Assembly: GCA_019114205.1 (NCBI GenBank)
Contig: DXFY01000006.1
Span: 1-58,389 of the forward strand
DNA length: 58,389 nucleotides
Direction: 5' to 3'
From: Candidatus Tidjanibacter gallistercoris
Lineage (GTDB): Bacteria > Bacteroidota > Bacteroidia > Bacteroidales > Rikenellaceae
Of the stretch, positions 51,435 to 58,389 are shown piece after piece. A program made the translations under genes and the position numbers. Each line of letters opens with the position of its first letter. The first letter of the stretch is position 1. The notes below the pieces were generated by a model, which did not search any database, was not told the origin of the DNA, and worked only from the letters and a program-made list of their open reading frames with translations.

Positions 51435-52087
51435 ACGATAAGAACGAAAACACGGCATGCGCCGCATCCGGCGACCGCATGCGGATTGTCCGGAAGGAAG
51501 CCCTTCCGACGTCGCGGTGGAGCGGCGGTACGACTACCGAACTGGCCATTTGGCCGGAAGATGCGGTGTATGCCGAACGGAATTTTACATGGCGCGTCAG
51601 TTCGGCGCGGGTGGAGGCCGAGGAATCGGTATTTACTTCGCTTCCGGGAATTGCACGCTGCCTCATGGTGTTGGACGGGACACTGTACCTGCACCACGAG
51701 GGACACTACGATACCGTTCTGGAGCGGTTCGGGCAGGATAATTTCTGCGGTTCGTGGCATACGGCAAGCCGCGGCCGGGTGACGGATTTCAACCTGATGA
51801 CCGCTTCGGGAGAGGGACGCGTGCAGCTCCTCGAAATTGATGCGTCGTCCGTCAGGGAGGTGGCGCTCATGCCCGTCGTGGCCGGATGGGGCTGCGTGGG
51901 CGAGGTGTTCTATTTCCTCTCCGGAGGCGTTTCCCTCGCTTTTGCGGACGGCAGCCGTACCGAAATGGCGGCGGGCGACGTGCTGGTCGTGCACAGGGAA
52001 ACGGCCGGTCTGCCGCCGGCAGTCGCGATGGAAAACCGGGGGAAGGCGGCGGCCGAAATCGTGCGGGCCGTCATCTACCACGATTGA
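51431..52087 (+). CDS. HutD family protein
   Basis: A 218-residue cupin-fold protein. It starts at 51431 overlapping the EamA stop. Characteristic HutD features are LPTSRWSGGTTTELAIWP, RNFTWRVSSARVE, GIARCLMVLDG and TDFNLMTASG, with a C-terminal strand GDVLVVHRE. HutD is linked to histidine utilisation regulation elsewhere, but here no hut genes are adjacent, so the role is open. Translational coupling to EamA suggests a joint function. Confidence 0.85.
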   Translation: MNDKNENTACAASGDRMRIVRKEALPTSRWSGGTTTELAIWPEDAVYAERNFTWRVSSARVEAEESVFTSLPGIARCLMVLDGTLYLHHEGHYDTVLERFGQDNFCGSWHTASRGRVTDFNLMTASGEGRVQLLEIDASSVREVALMPVVAGWGCVGEVFYFLSGGVSLAFADGSRTEMAAGDVLVVHRETAGLPPAVAMENRGKAAAEIVRAVIYHD

Positions 52088-52100
52088 GGAGGGCGTCCGT

Positions 52101-53093
52101 TCAGTCGATTACCACGACGAGCGATTCGAGGGGCGTGGCCCAGTCATAGATGTATTTCGCATGCGAGGTGGCGTTGCGCACGCACATGTGCGAACGCGGT
52201 GTCGTACCCAGCGTGGACGTGAACTCGATGTAGTTTTTTTCGGTGGCTTTCGGATTGTTGAGGGGAACGCCGTGGATGTAGCCGCCGCGCGTGAAACGGC
52301 TCGCCCACGGAGCGAAGCCCGCTATTTCGGAACTGCCGTCGTGCAGGTAGTACATCTTCGGCTTGTGCTCCTGTATCACATATACGCCGAGCGGCGTTTC
52401 CTGCTGGTAGGGCGGATTGTGGAGCCCCGTGGTAGCGGGATTCATGCTGCGGACGTACCATAGGTTTCCGGCACCCTTTTCCAGCGTCGCGATGTTCTGG
52501 TCGGTGCGGTCAACGAAGATGACCTTGTCGAATTTCCGTGCGGAGAGCACCTGCACATAATCTTTCGGTACGTACCATGCGCCGTCGTAGAGCATCGAGC
52601 ACACCTTGATATAATCGGCGCTGTCCTTCAGCAGCAGAAAGAGCGAACCGTCGCGCCCGTAGCGTGCCGGTTTCTTAATATCGCCGGCACCGTACAGCGG
52701 AATGGACTGGTAGCGGCTCACGCCGTACCGGTCCGAAGCGCTGCGGTATTCGTTGATTTCAGGGTCCTGTACTTCCGGCGCGATGCCGTTTCTGTCCTTG
52801 TAGTTCTGGAGCGTGACCCAGACGACCGAATCCTGTTGTGCGGCCTCCAGTTCCGAAAGCCATTCGTTGATTTTGTCCCATTGGAACCGCCGTTCCGTGT
52901 CCTTGTAGGGATAGGTGTCGCCGAGCGTATGCGGCGTATAGGAGAGTTCTTTGACGATTTCGACTGCGGCCGGGGTATCGCCCGCCGCGCACGACAGCCG
53001 AGCCGGTCGTTCCTGTGCCTGTGCTGCGACCGCCGCGATGCCGCATGCCAGCCACAGCGACGCTCCTGCCTGTAAGTTCTTGCGTATGTTCAT
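52101..53093 (-). CDS. L,D-transpeptidase (YkuD family), exported
   Basis: A 330-residue protein with a signal peptide ending AVAAQAQ when started at 53093 (MNIRKNLQ). The last 100 residues carry the YkuD core: VYVIQEHKPKMYYLHDG, GYIHGVPLNNP and TTPRSHMCVRNAT. The catalytic Cys is in SHMCVRN, where the family usually has SHGCVR; Met replaces Gly. It probably makes 3-3 peptidoglycan crosslinks or attaches proteins in the periplasm. The N-terminal 200 residues are specific to this family. Confidence 0.87.
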   Translation of the reverse strand: MNIRKNLQAGASLWLACGIAAVAAQAQERPARLSCAAGDTPAAVEIVKELSYTPHTLGDTYPYKDTERRFQWDKINEWLSELEAAQQDSVVWVTLQNYKDRNGIAPEVQDPEINEYRSASDRYGVSRYQSIPLYGAGDIKKPARYGRDGSLFLLLKDSADYIKVCSMLYDGAWYVPKDYVQVLSARKFDKVIFVDRTDQNIATLEKGAGNLWYVRSMNPATTGLHNPPYQQETPLGVYVIQEHKPKMYYLHDGSSEIAGFAPWASRFTRGGYIHGVPLNNPKATEKNYIEFTSTLGTTPRSHMCVRNATSHAKYIYDWATPLESLVVVID

Positions 53094-53141
53094 GTGTCTT
53101 CGGTTTATCGGTTTGCTGTGTCGTAAACAATTTTTGTGCAA

Positions 53142-53400
53142 TTCCGTGCGGATGCCGGAAAGAAAACGGGAAAACGGAATGTGAATGTTTTTGCGGCAAA
53201 CGATTTGTTGTTTTATTCGGATAATGCCTTATCCCATTGATGTATTGGGATATGGAATAGGAGGAAAAATGTACCGTTCATTTTTTCTGTTTTATATGTT
53301 TGTGTATATTAGTAGTGGGATACGGTCGTTTATGTGCACGTTTTTGTACGTATCGTCGTGTAATGTAATGTGTTGAATAGGATGCGAGCCTTTAAATAGG
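53142..53400. promoter_or_regulatory. Intergenic control region between L,D-transpeptidase and AraC genes
   Basis: It contains an inverted repeat TATCCCA (53230-53236) / TGGGATA (53246-53252) and a TATGTTTG -7 match (53295-53302, +) about 100 nt before the AraC start. No gene is convincing. It may hold the operator for the divergent pair. Confidence 0.5.
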
Positions 53401-54282
53401 ATGTGTATGATGACTTTTTGTACGGACGGAAATGCTCTTTTCACAGGAGGGGGCCTGGCAGCCGTGGAATGCGGCGGAGGACGGACGCTAATCGAGAATG
53501 TCCGTTTCACGCCCTGGGAGATAAGGACGGGGGTGGAACCCGTCCCCGTCATCCTTCTTGTTCTGTACGGCAGGGTGGATGTCACCGTCAATGGGGGAGA
53601 GCGGCTCGCGGCGGACGCCGGTTCCGTCGTCATGCTTCCGGCCGACTGCTGTTATGCGCTGACGGCCCGCGAGGATGTCCATCTGCTGGCTTATGCCATA
53701 GAAAACCTGATGGAACTTTGGGAGGGCGATGTCCCGTCGGGCCGGGGTAACGGGGTTTCGGCCGGTCGGGTGGCGTCGCTGGAGATGAACGAACGTCTTT
53801 GGGAATATGCCATGGCCGTTTCCGGTTATCTTTTCGACGGCATGTCGGGGCAGCGTTTCATGCGCATGAAGGCCTATGAATTCATCTATTTGCTTCAGTT
53901 CTATTATGCGCGCGACCAGCTTGCCGGGTTCTTTTCTTCGCTGCTGAACGGCGATGCCGATTTTACCCGCGTCGTGATGGACAACTGGGACAAGGTGCGC
54001 AGCAAGGCGGAACTGGCGGCGATAGCCGGGTTGAGTACGTCGCGGTTCGGCGTGCGTTTTAAGGAGGTATTCGGAATGTCGCCTTACCAGTGGATGATGA
54101 CGCGCCGGAGCGAACAGATATATTACCGGCTAGTTTATGGCAGCGAGTCGCTGAAAGAGATAAGCGAAGAGTTCCGCTTCGGTTCCGTGCAGCATTTCAA
54201 CGATTTCTGTAAGAAACGGTTCGGTATGACTCCCGGAAAGATAAGGAGCCGGAAAAAGGTCGAGCAGCCGGTGAACGTGTAG
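53401..54282 (+). CDS. AraC family transcriptional regulator
   Basis: A 293-residue regulator. The N-terminal half is a cupin-like sensor (VILLVLYGRVDVTVNGGERL, then GSVVMLPADCCYALTAREDV). The C-terminal AraC domain has two helix-turn-helix motifs: KAELAAIAGLSTSRFGVRF and SLKEISEEFRFGSVQHFNDF, followed by FGMTPGKIR. The start at 53401 is the first ATG; a downstream ATG three codons later is possible. It is divergent from the L,D-transpeptidase gene, so that gene is a candidate target. Confidence 0.9.
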   Translation: MCMMTFCTDGNALFTGGGLAAVECGGGRTLIENVRFTPWEIRTGVEPVPVILLVLYGRVDVTVNGGERLAADAGSVVMLPADCCYALTAREDVHLLAYAIENLMELWEGDVPSGRGNGVSAGRVASLEMNERLWEYAMAVSGYLFDGMSGQRFMRMKAYEFIYLLQFYYARDQLAGFFSSLLNGDADFTRVVMDNWDKVRSKAELAAIAGLSTSRFGVRFKEVFGMSPYQWMMTRRSEQIYYRLVYGSESLKEISEEFRFGSVQHFNDFCKKRFGMTPGKIRSRKKVEQPVNV

Positions 54283-55052
54283 TGCGGCGCGTGCCGGAGC
54301 GACGTTCGGGTGCTTCGCACGAAAATGCGGTGGCGTATGTCCCTTTGCGGTACCGCAGTACGGAGCGGAAAGGAACGGGCCGAAAACGGGCCGGGCCGGG
54401 GCGGGAAGAAACGGACTTTTCCCACCGCGGATGTTGTTTCAGTTTATGGCCTTTATTTGTCTGTCCGGCTGTTTCTATGTCCGACATTTATCGGTCTGTT
54501 CATCCTTATTCTTTAGTGTTTAGCGAAACGGCGAATCCTTTGCGAAGGCACATGTCCCTTTGTTGTTCCAGCTGTCGTCCCCGCGGCCTGTGCCTTGTGT
54601 TCCGATATCCTGCCTGACTTGTACTCCGCCTTCGCTTGCAGACGGTACGCATTTTTAAAAGGCATGGGAAACGGGTGACCGAACGGGCGTATAGTATTGT
54701 TTCGGCAGGGGTGTTCGTTTACAGGGTGGGGTGCTGCGGCGGATGGGGGCGGTTCCGTTGCAGGACTTCGCATGAATCGTTTTCTGTCGGTATCGAATCC
54801 CGTTGGGTTTTGTAGGATGTCCGCTTGGGTGTCGCCGATGCGGAGACGTTGCGCCGGATGCAGTCCGGTTTCGCCGCGTTTGCCTTGCGCTTGTTTTTCA
54901 TTCCCTCGTTTACCGTTGTTGTATGTTCATTGCCGGGCTCTATAGTCGCGCCCGGTGCGGAGGAATGTCCTATGCCTATATTACAATAGACCGGACAGCC
55001 CATGGCATACCGAGAGTGTGGCACCGGCGCTCCGATTCCGGGTTATGAATGC
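54283..55052. other. Gene-free stretch between AraC and glutamine synthetase
   Basis: About 770 nt of GC-rich sequence with only short, non-conserved open frames on both strands. I see no repeat or RNA gene. Confidence 0.5.
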
Positions 55053-55086
55053 GACACGCCCCGCCGTATTATCGGCGGGGCGTGTC
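55053..55086 (-). terminator. Terminator of the glutamine synthetase gene
   Basis: GACACGCCCCGCCG (55053-55066) pairs perfectly with CGGCGGGGCGTGTC (55073-55086) around TATTAT, 48 nt after the glnA stop. No long T-run follows on the minus strand, so termination may be partial. Confidence 0.65.
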
Positions 55087-55134
55087 GTGTCGCGGTGTGG
55101 AATGCACGGCCGAGGCCGCGTACCGTCGGGCATA

Positions 55135-56643
55135 TCAACCGCAGTAGTAATATTTGCTGACCATTTCGGCCATGAGTTCGGGATGGTTCTTCACCTCGCG
55201 GCGGATGTCGGCGTCGTTGTACGCCCGCAGCGTCTTGATGATGCTGTCTATCATCGCCGGACTGAAGATGCCTTTGGCTTCGTATGCGGCACGCTGTTCG
55301 GCCAGCTTGTCGGCGGAAGCGGCGCAGGAGTCGGGAAGCTGGGCGAGCGATTCTACGCGGCTCTTGTTCTCTTCCTTGTGGATGTTCACGTCGACATAGG
55401 TTTTTTCGGCGACTTCCAGACCGTCGGGCATTTCGAGGCCGTAGCGACAAGCCACGCAGAGGGCCGAAAGCAGCTGGTAGATGTCTGCGGAGCAGTCGGC
55501 GGAACGTATCTCGACCGTCTGTTTCGAGGAGGCGTCCACGTGCATTTCCTTGTCCTGCGGGTTCACCTGCGAGAACATGTCGCGTTTTGTCGTCCAACCG
55601 AGCGGTACGCGCACGAGTACCGAACGGTTGCGGTCGCCCCAGCAGATGTTCGTCGGAGCTTCCTGATGCGGTACGAGGCGGAAATAAGAGGTCGGATTGG
55701 CATTGCCGAACGCGGTAATCGACGGTGCGAGCGTCATCATGCCGGCGATGGCGCGGCGGGCGGTTTCGGAGAGTTTGCCTTCGGCGTCGAGCATCATGTT
55801 CTTGCCGTCCTTCATGATGCGCATGTGGATGTGGAGGCCCGAACCGGCTTTGCCTTCGGTAATCTTGGGGGCGAAGCTGGTGTCCAGTCCGTATTCGTAG
55901 GCGAGGTTCCGGATAACCCATTTGGCGAGCACGAGCTGGTCTGCCGCATCTTCCACGTCGGTCGGGAGGAACTCGATTTCGTTCTGTTCGTAAATGCGGC
56001 CATTCAGACGGAAGTTGCCCACTTCCGAGTGGCCGTATTTGATTTTGCCGCCGATGAGCGCAATGTAGTACATGCACTGCGTGCGGAAACCGTTGAACTT
56101 GGCAAACGGCGCGGACTCATGATATCCTTTCTGGTCTACTGCCGGATACATTTGCGTCTGTTCGTTTTCGGGAGCCGAAACGTAATATTCGAGTTCGCCC
56201 ATCGCTTCGTACGTCATGCCGGTAGCTTCCGTGAAGGCCTTCTTCGCCTTGCAGAGCGTGTATTCCGGAGAACTTTCCAGACGCTGTCCGTCCTTGTCGA
56301 AGAAGGAGCAGAGGAAGCACAGCGTGGGGAGTTCGGCGAACGGGTCGATGAATGCCGTGCGCAGGCGCGGGATGACGTACAGGTCGCTGCTGCCCGCTTC
56401 GATGAAGGGGAAGAGGCTGGAGCCGTCCACACGTTCCCCGGAGGTGAGGATGGAGCGGAGGTATTCTTCATTCGTGATGACGAAGTTCAGCGTTTTCAGC
56501 CTGCCGTCGGCGGCCGGATACATGAAATTGACCATGCCGATGCCGTTGTCCCTGACAAACGCGGTGATGTCGGCGAGCGTGAATTCTGCGGCCGGTTTTC
56601 CTATGAGGGCCTGCATCGTGTTTGAACGTATGTCCATTTCCAT
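55135..56643 (-). CDS. glnA: Glutamine synthetase, type I family
   Basis: A 502-residue glutamine synthetase. The beta-grasp region is followed by the catalytic barrel with FIEAGSSDLYVIP, TYEAMGELEYYVSAP, GSGLHIHMRIMKDGKNM, GNANPTSYFRLVPHQEAP and NICWGDRNRSVLVRVP. KQTVEIRSADCSADIYQLLS is a diverged form of the family's ERRxPDPSANPYL. The C-terminus (DADIRREVKNHPEL) fits the Bacteroidota GSI branch. It makes glutamine from glutamate and ammonia. A consensus promoter and a stem-loop at the predicted transcription start precede it. Confidence 0.93.
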   Translation of the reverse strand: MEMDIRSNTMQALIGKPAAEFTLADITAFVRDNGIGMVNFMYPAADGRLKTLNFVITNEEYLRSILTSGERVDGSSLFPFIEAGSSDLYVIPRLRTAFIDPFAELPTLCFLCSFFDKDGQRLESSPEYTLCKAKKAFTEATGMTYEAMGELEYYVSAPENEQTQMYPAVDQKGYHESAPFAKFNGFRTQCMYYIALIGGKIKYGHSEVGNFRLNGRIYEQNEIEFLPTDVEDAADQLVLAKWVIRNLAYEYGLDTSFAPKITEGKAGSGLHIHMRIMKDGKNMMLDAEGKLSETARRAIAGMMTLAPSITAFGNANPTSYFRLVPHQEAPTNICWGDRNRSVLVRVPLGWTTKRDMFSQVNPQDKEMHVDASSKQTVEIRSADCSADIYQLLSALCVACRYGLEMPDGLEVAEKTYVDVNIHKEENKSRVESLAQLPDSCAASADKLAEQRAAYEAKGIFSPAMIDSIIKTLRAYNDADIRREVKNHPELMAEMVSKYYYCG

Positions 56644-56676
56644 ATCGTGTGTTTTATGGTTTTGTCCGTCGTTATT

Positions 56677-56700
56677 ACAGCCCGGATGCGTCCGGGCTGT
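56677..56700 (-). promoter_or_regulatory. 5'-leader stem-loop of glnA
   Basis: ACAGCCCGGA (56677-56686) and TCCGGGCTGT (56691-56700) form a perfect 10-bp stem with a TGCG loop. It starts 6 nt after the -7 box, so the transcript would begin in or next to the hairpin. It may stabilise the mRNA or be an operator. Confidence 0.65.
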
Positions 56701-56705
56701 CGCAA

Positions 56706-56736
56706 CAAAGATATATCAATATTTCTCCGTAACAAA
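56706..56736 (-). promoter_or_regulatory. glnA promoter
   Basis: TTTG (56733-56736), exactly 19 nt, then TATCTTTG (56706-56713) on the minus strand. Both boxes match the Bacteroidales consensus. The start codon is about 62 nt downstream. Confidence 0.85.
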
Positions 56737-56861
56737 GGACGGACGTAAGAATTATTACGTGAAAGGCTCCGATTCTTCCGATTTGTTAGCCGGCAGCATA
56801 TTGCCGACCAGCCGAGACGCCCATCACAGGACGCAGCAGGGACGACCCGGTGTACGGTCTG

Positions 56862-57230
56862 TTATTCTTCCAGAAGGTCGAGAGGGCTGTTAGCCGACAG
56901 GACGGCCTTGTCGTTCGGTACGACTTCTTTCAGCGGAACGTAATATACCGTGGAAGTGGGGGTGTATATCCCGCAGGTTATCGCACCAACCAGTCCGTTC
57001 AGGAAACTCTGGTAGGTTCTGATGACATAGTTGCTGTATGCGCCTGTGTATTCTCTGGCGTTCATGTGCGCGTTGTCGAGCGGTACGAGCCCGCAAATCA
57101 GGTGGTGGTTCCATTCCCTGCTCACTTCGATGAGCGGTTCGTGTTTTTCGACGTTTCCCACGGTTACCCGCGTGTTGTAACAGGAAGTCAGCACGGCGGT
57201 ACAGGCGACCGCAAAAAGGATTTTTTTCAT
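56862..57230 (-). CDS. Bor family lipoprotein
   Basis: A 122-residue lipoprotein with lipobox LTSC (Cys17). The mature sequence has EWNHHLICGLVPLDNAHMNA and LVGAITCGIYTPTSTVYYV, the pattern of the Bor/Iss family of phage-derived surface lipoproteins, which in enterobacteria raise serum survival. Its role in Bacteroidales is unknown. It is monocistronic and lies between glnA and the second mobile element, and may have phage origin. Confidence 0.82.
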   Translation of the reverse strand: MKKILFAVACTAVLTSCYNTRVTVGNVEKHEPLIEVSREWNHHLICGLVPLDNAHMNAREYTGAYSNYVIRTYQSFLNGLVGAITCGIYTPTSTVYYVPLKEVVPNDKAVLSANSPLDLLEE

Positions 57231-57261
57231 CGTATTTTTTGTTCGGTTAGTTGTATGTGCG

Positions 57262-57311
57262 TGTCCTGCGGCGGTATGCTGCCGCCGAAAGGCATTATCG
57301 TGACAAAGATA
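57262..57311 (-). promoter_or_regulatory. Bor promoter and leader hairpin
   Basis: TATCTTTG (57304-57311, minus strand) is an exact -7 box with a weak -33. A CGGCGG/CCGCCG stem at 57269-57287 follows in the leader, like the arrangement at glnA. Confidence 0.6.
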
Positions 57312-57865
57312 AAATTTATTTCATATAATATGACTATGTTGCATTTTTTGCATGTGCGGCTGCCGGTACTTTTTCGCAGGTCTTAAAAGGCGGTTCGGCA
57401 GAAGACAAAATCGAAAACTGTTTTTTTGTATCTGCATACTGTAGCGTAAAGGGGAATTGAAGAATTACGAATCTTCTTTCAGAGAAGGAGTGGGGGCAGC
57501 GCTTGTGAATCGTGCGCCAGGCCGGACGGTTCGGGGTAGGGAAACGGGCAGCAGAGCTGCATTTTTGTTTTGAACTATCGGACAATGTCGGCACCGATTT
57601 GAGCGATGGATGAAGCCACTGTGTTCCCGGATGTATAAGCGTGGAACTGCAATATATGATATTCGGGAAGTCTAATAAAGACCAAAATGAAAAAAAGAGC
57701 TAAACAAGTGCAAATATAATCATTGATATACTGTATTTTATGTGGTATCAGATTCGGGAATGACTTTTTAGTTTGTCTTAATCTGTTGCAAGTTTCTTCG
57801 GGATATATGGGAACATTTACGGGAATTTGTTATACCTTTGCCGCATAACCGAAAAAGCAACGCAG
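57312..57865. other. AT-rich gap before the integrase, candidate attachment region
   Basis: About 550 nt without a convincing gene. GC content falls sharply from about 57600 to 57790. The boundary between chromosome and the second element must lie here or just upstream, but no direct repeat pair can be seen without the far end. Confidence 0.5.
57833..57840 (+). promoter_or_regulatory. -7 promoter box of the integrase gene
   Basis: TACCTTTG matches TAnnTTTG, 25 nt before the integrase start. No clear -33 box lies 19-21 nt upstream. Confidence 0.6.
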
Positions 57866-58389
57866 ATGAAAGTAACCGTGTATCTGAAGAAATGCTCCCC
57901 AGAGACCTCGAACATCTGTTTCCGGGTCAGGGAGAAGAGTGTGGACATAAAAGTGGTCTCTCCCTTTGAGGTACAGGACAGGTATTGGGATTCTGATACC
58001 CTTAGCTACAGGCGCACAACGGCTGTCCCTGCCGTAGAGCAGAAACGACTGCCGGAACAGATCGCCTCCATCATTGAGCGGGCGGAGAAGACCTTCTCGG
58101 ACAAGGCGGACAGCAGGTGGATGAAGCAGGTCATCGAGGATGTGCTGTACCCTGCCCGCGCCTTCGAGCGCAACCACCCGAACCTTCTCGCCCGTGTCCA
58201 TGAGTATCTGGAGAAGTTTGACGGCGCGGAGAGGACAAAGGAGCATATCGTCCGTTTCGAGCGCAAGATGACCCGCTACCACGACTACCGCCGGGAGATA
58301 CTGGGCGAGGCGGACTTCACCCTCTTCGTGGAGACCGTCACGCTGGAGCAAATGAACGATTTTAGGGATTATGTCGTGAACGAGTACAA
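57866..58389 (+). CDS. Tyrosine site-specific integrase, N-terminal part (cut by window edge)
   Basis: The frame opens at 57866 (MKVTVYLKKCSPETSNICFR) and is still open at the window end, so 174 residues are visible. The N-terminal beta-rich arm-binding region with VVSPFEVQDRYWDSDTLSYR and a helical core-binding domain (HEYLEKFDGAERTKEHIVRF and RYHDYRREILGE) fit the Bacteroidales transposon integrase family. The catalytic RHRY domain is off the window. It probably integrates a second mobile element whose body extends to the right. Confidence 0.85.
   Translation, partial: MKVTVYLKKCSPETSNICFRVREKSVDIKVVSPFEVQDRYWDSDTLSYRRTTAVPAVEQKRLPEQIASIIERAEKTFSDKADSRWMKQVIEDVLYPARAFERNHPNLLARVHEYLEKFDGAERTKEHIVRFERKMTRYHDYRREILGEADFTLFVETVTLEQMNDFRDYVVNEY

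Noticed and set aside
53271-53376. 35-aa hydrophobic ORF preceded by an AGGAGG-like sequence upstream of the AraC gene
   Set aside because: Bacteroidales do not rely on strong Shine-Dalgarno sites, the peptide has no recognisable features and codon use is poor. It remains a weak possibility only.
54955-56625. 556-aa + strand open frame opposite glutamine synthetase
   Set aside because: All glutamine synthetase motifs are on the minus strand. The + frame is a shadow.

Overview
The window looks like a GC-rich member of the Bacteroidales, most likely Alistipes or a close relative. This rests on the CTnDOT-type tra gene set, the TAnnTTTG promoter boxes, the tmRNA tag (GNNSYALAA), type V fimbrial lipoproteins and a DUF5606 protein. 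The species assignment is inference.

Positions 1-32 kb are most of an integrative conjugative element (ICE). On the + strand at 1-2.75 kb lie the 3' end of a PcfJ-like gene and six small cargo genes, three of whose intergenic gaps carry the same GC-rich stem-loop. They converge, through a perfect 23-bp inverted-repeat terminator, on a minus-strand block read from 29.5 kb down to 2.85 kb. That block holds traA, B, C, D, E, F, G, two DUF3876 genes, traI, J, K, L, M, N and O. After traO come a major fimbrillin, two DUF4906-like fimbrial subunits flanking a DUF3575 protein, an OmpA/DUF3868-like lipoprotein, a 60-aa lipoprotein, a DNA methyltransferase and a radical SAM protein. traQ closes the operon and is followed by a terminator. 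A DUF4116-repeat protein, an unknown 404-aa protein and an AAA ATPase lie beyond. Divergent from traA are mobA and mobB, with inverted repeats upstream that are the best oriT candidate. No TraP primase, coupling ATPase or cognate integrase is in view.

From 32 to 35.1 kb is an eroded boundary zone: an HTH gene, a 20-bp perfect hairpin, a T8G9 tract, a frameshifted HTH pseudogene and an AAA/DUF4143 ATPase. At 35.5-37.1 kb a low-GC island carries a 74-aa peptide with a Gly-Gly leader-like N-terminus beside a predicted periplasmic aspartic protease with two DTG/DSG motifs.

From 37.4 to 57.2 kb is chromosomal: DUF5606, a membrane LuxR-type regulator, DoxX, an alpha/beta hydrolase, two tandem-repeat arrays, gyrB, ftsE, a metallophosphoesterase, a RibD-like protein with reversed domain order, ssrA, a decayed S41 peptidase, a flavoprotein, EamA-HutD, an L,D-transpeptidase, an AraC regulator, glutamine synthetase and a Bor lipoprotein. 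At 57.87 kb the N-terminal half of a tyrosine integrase begins, probably the edge of a second mobile element.

The strongest lead for something new is the fimbrial/surface/DNA-modification cassette inserted between traO and traQ. It could give the ICE its own type V-like pilus for mating-pair contact or surface exclusion, plus a DNA-modification pair.
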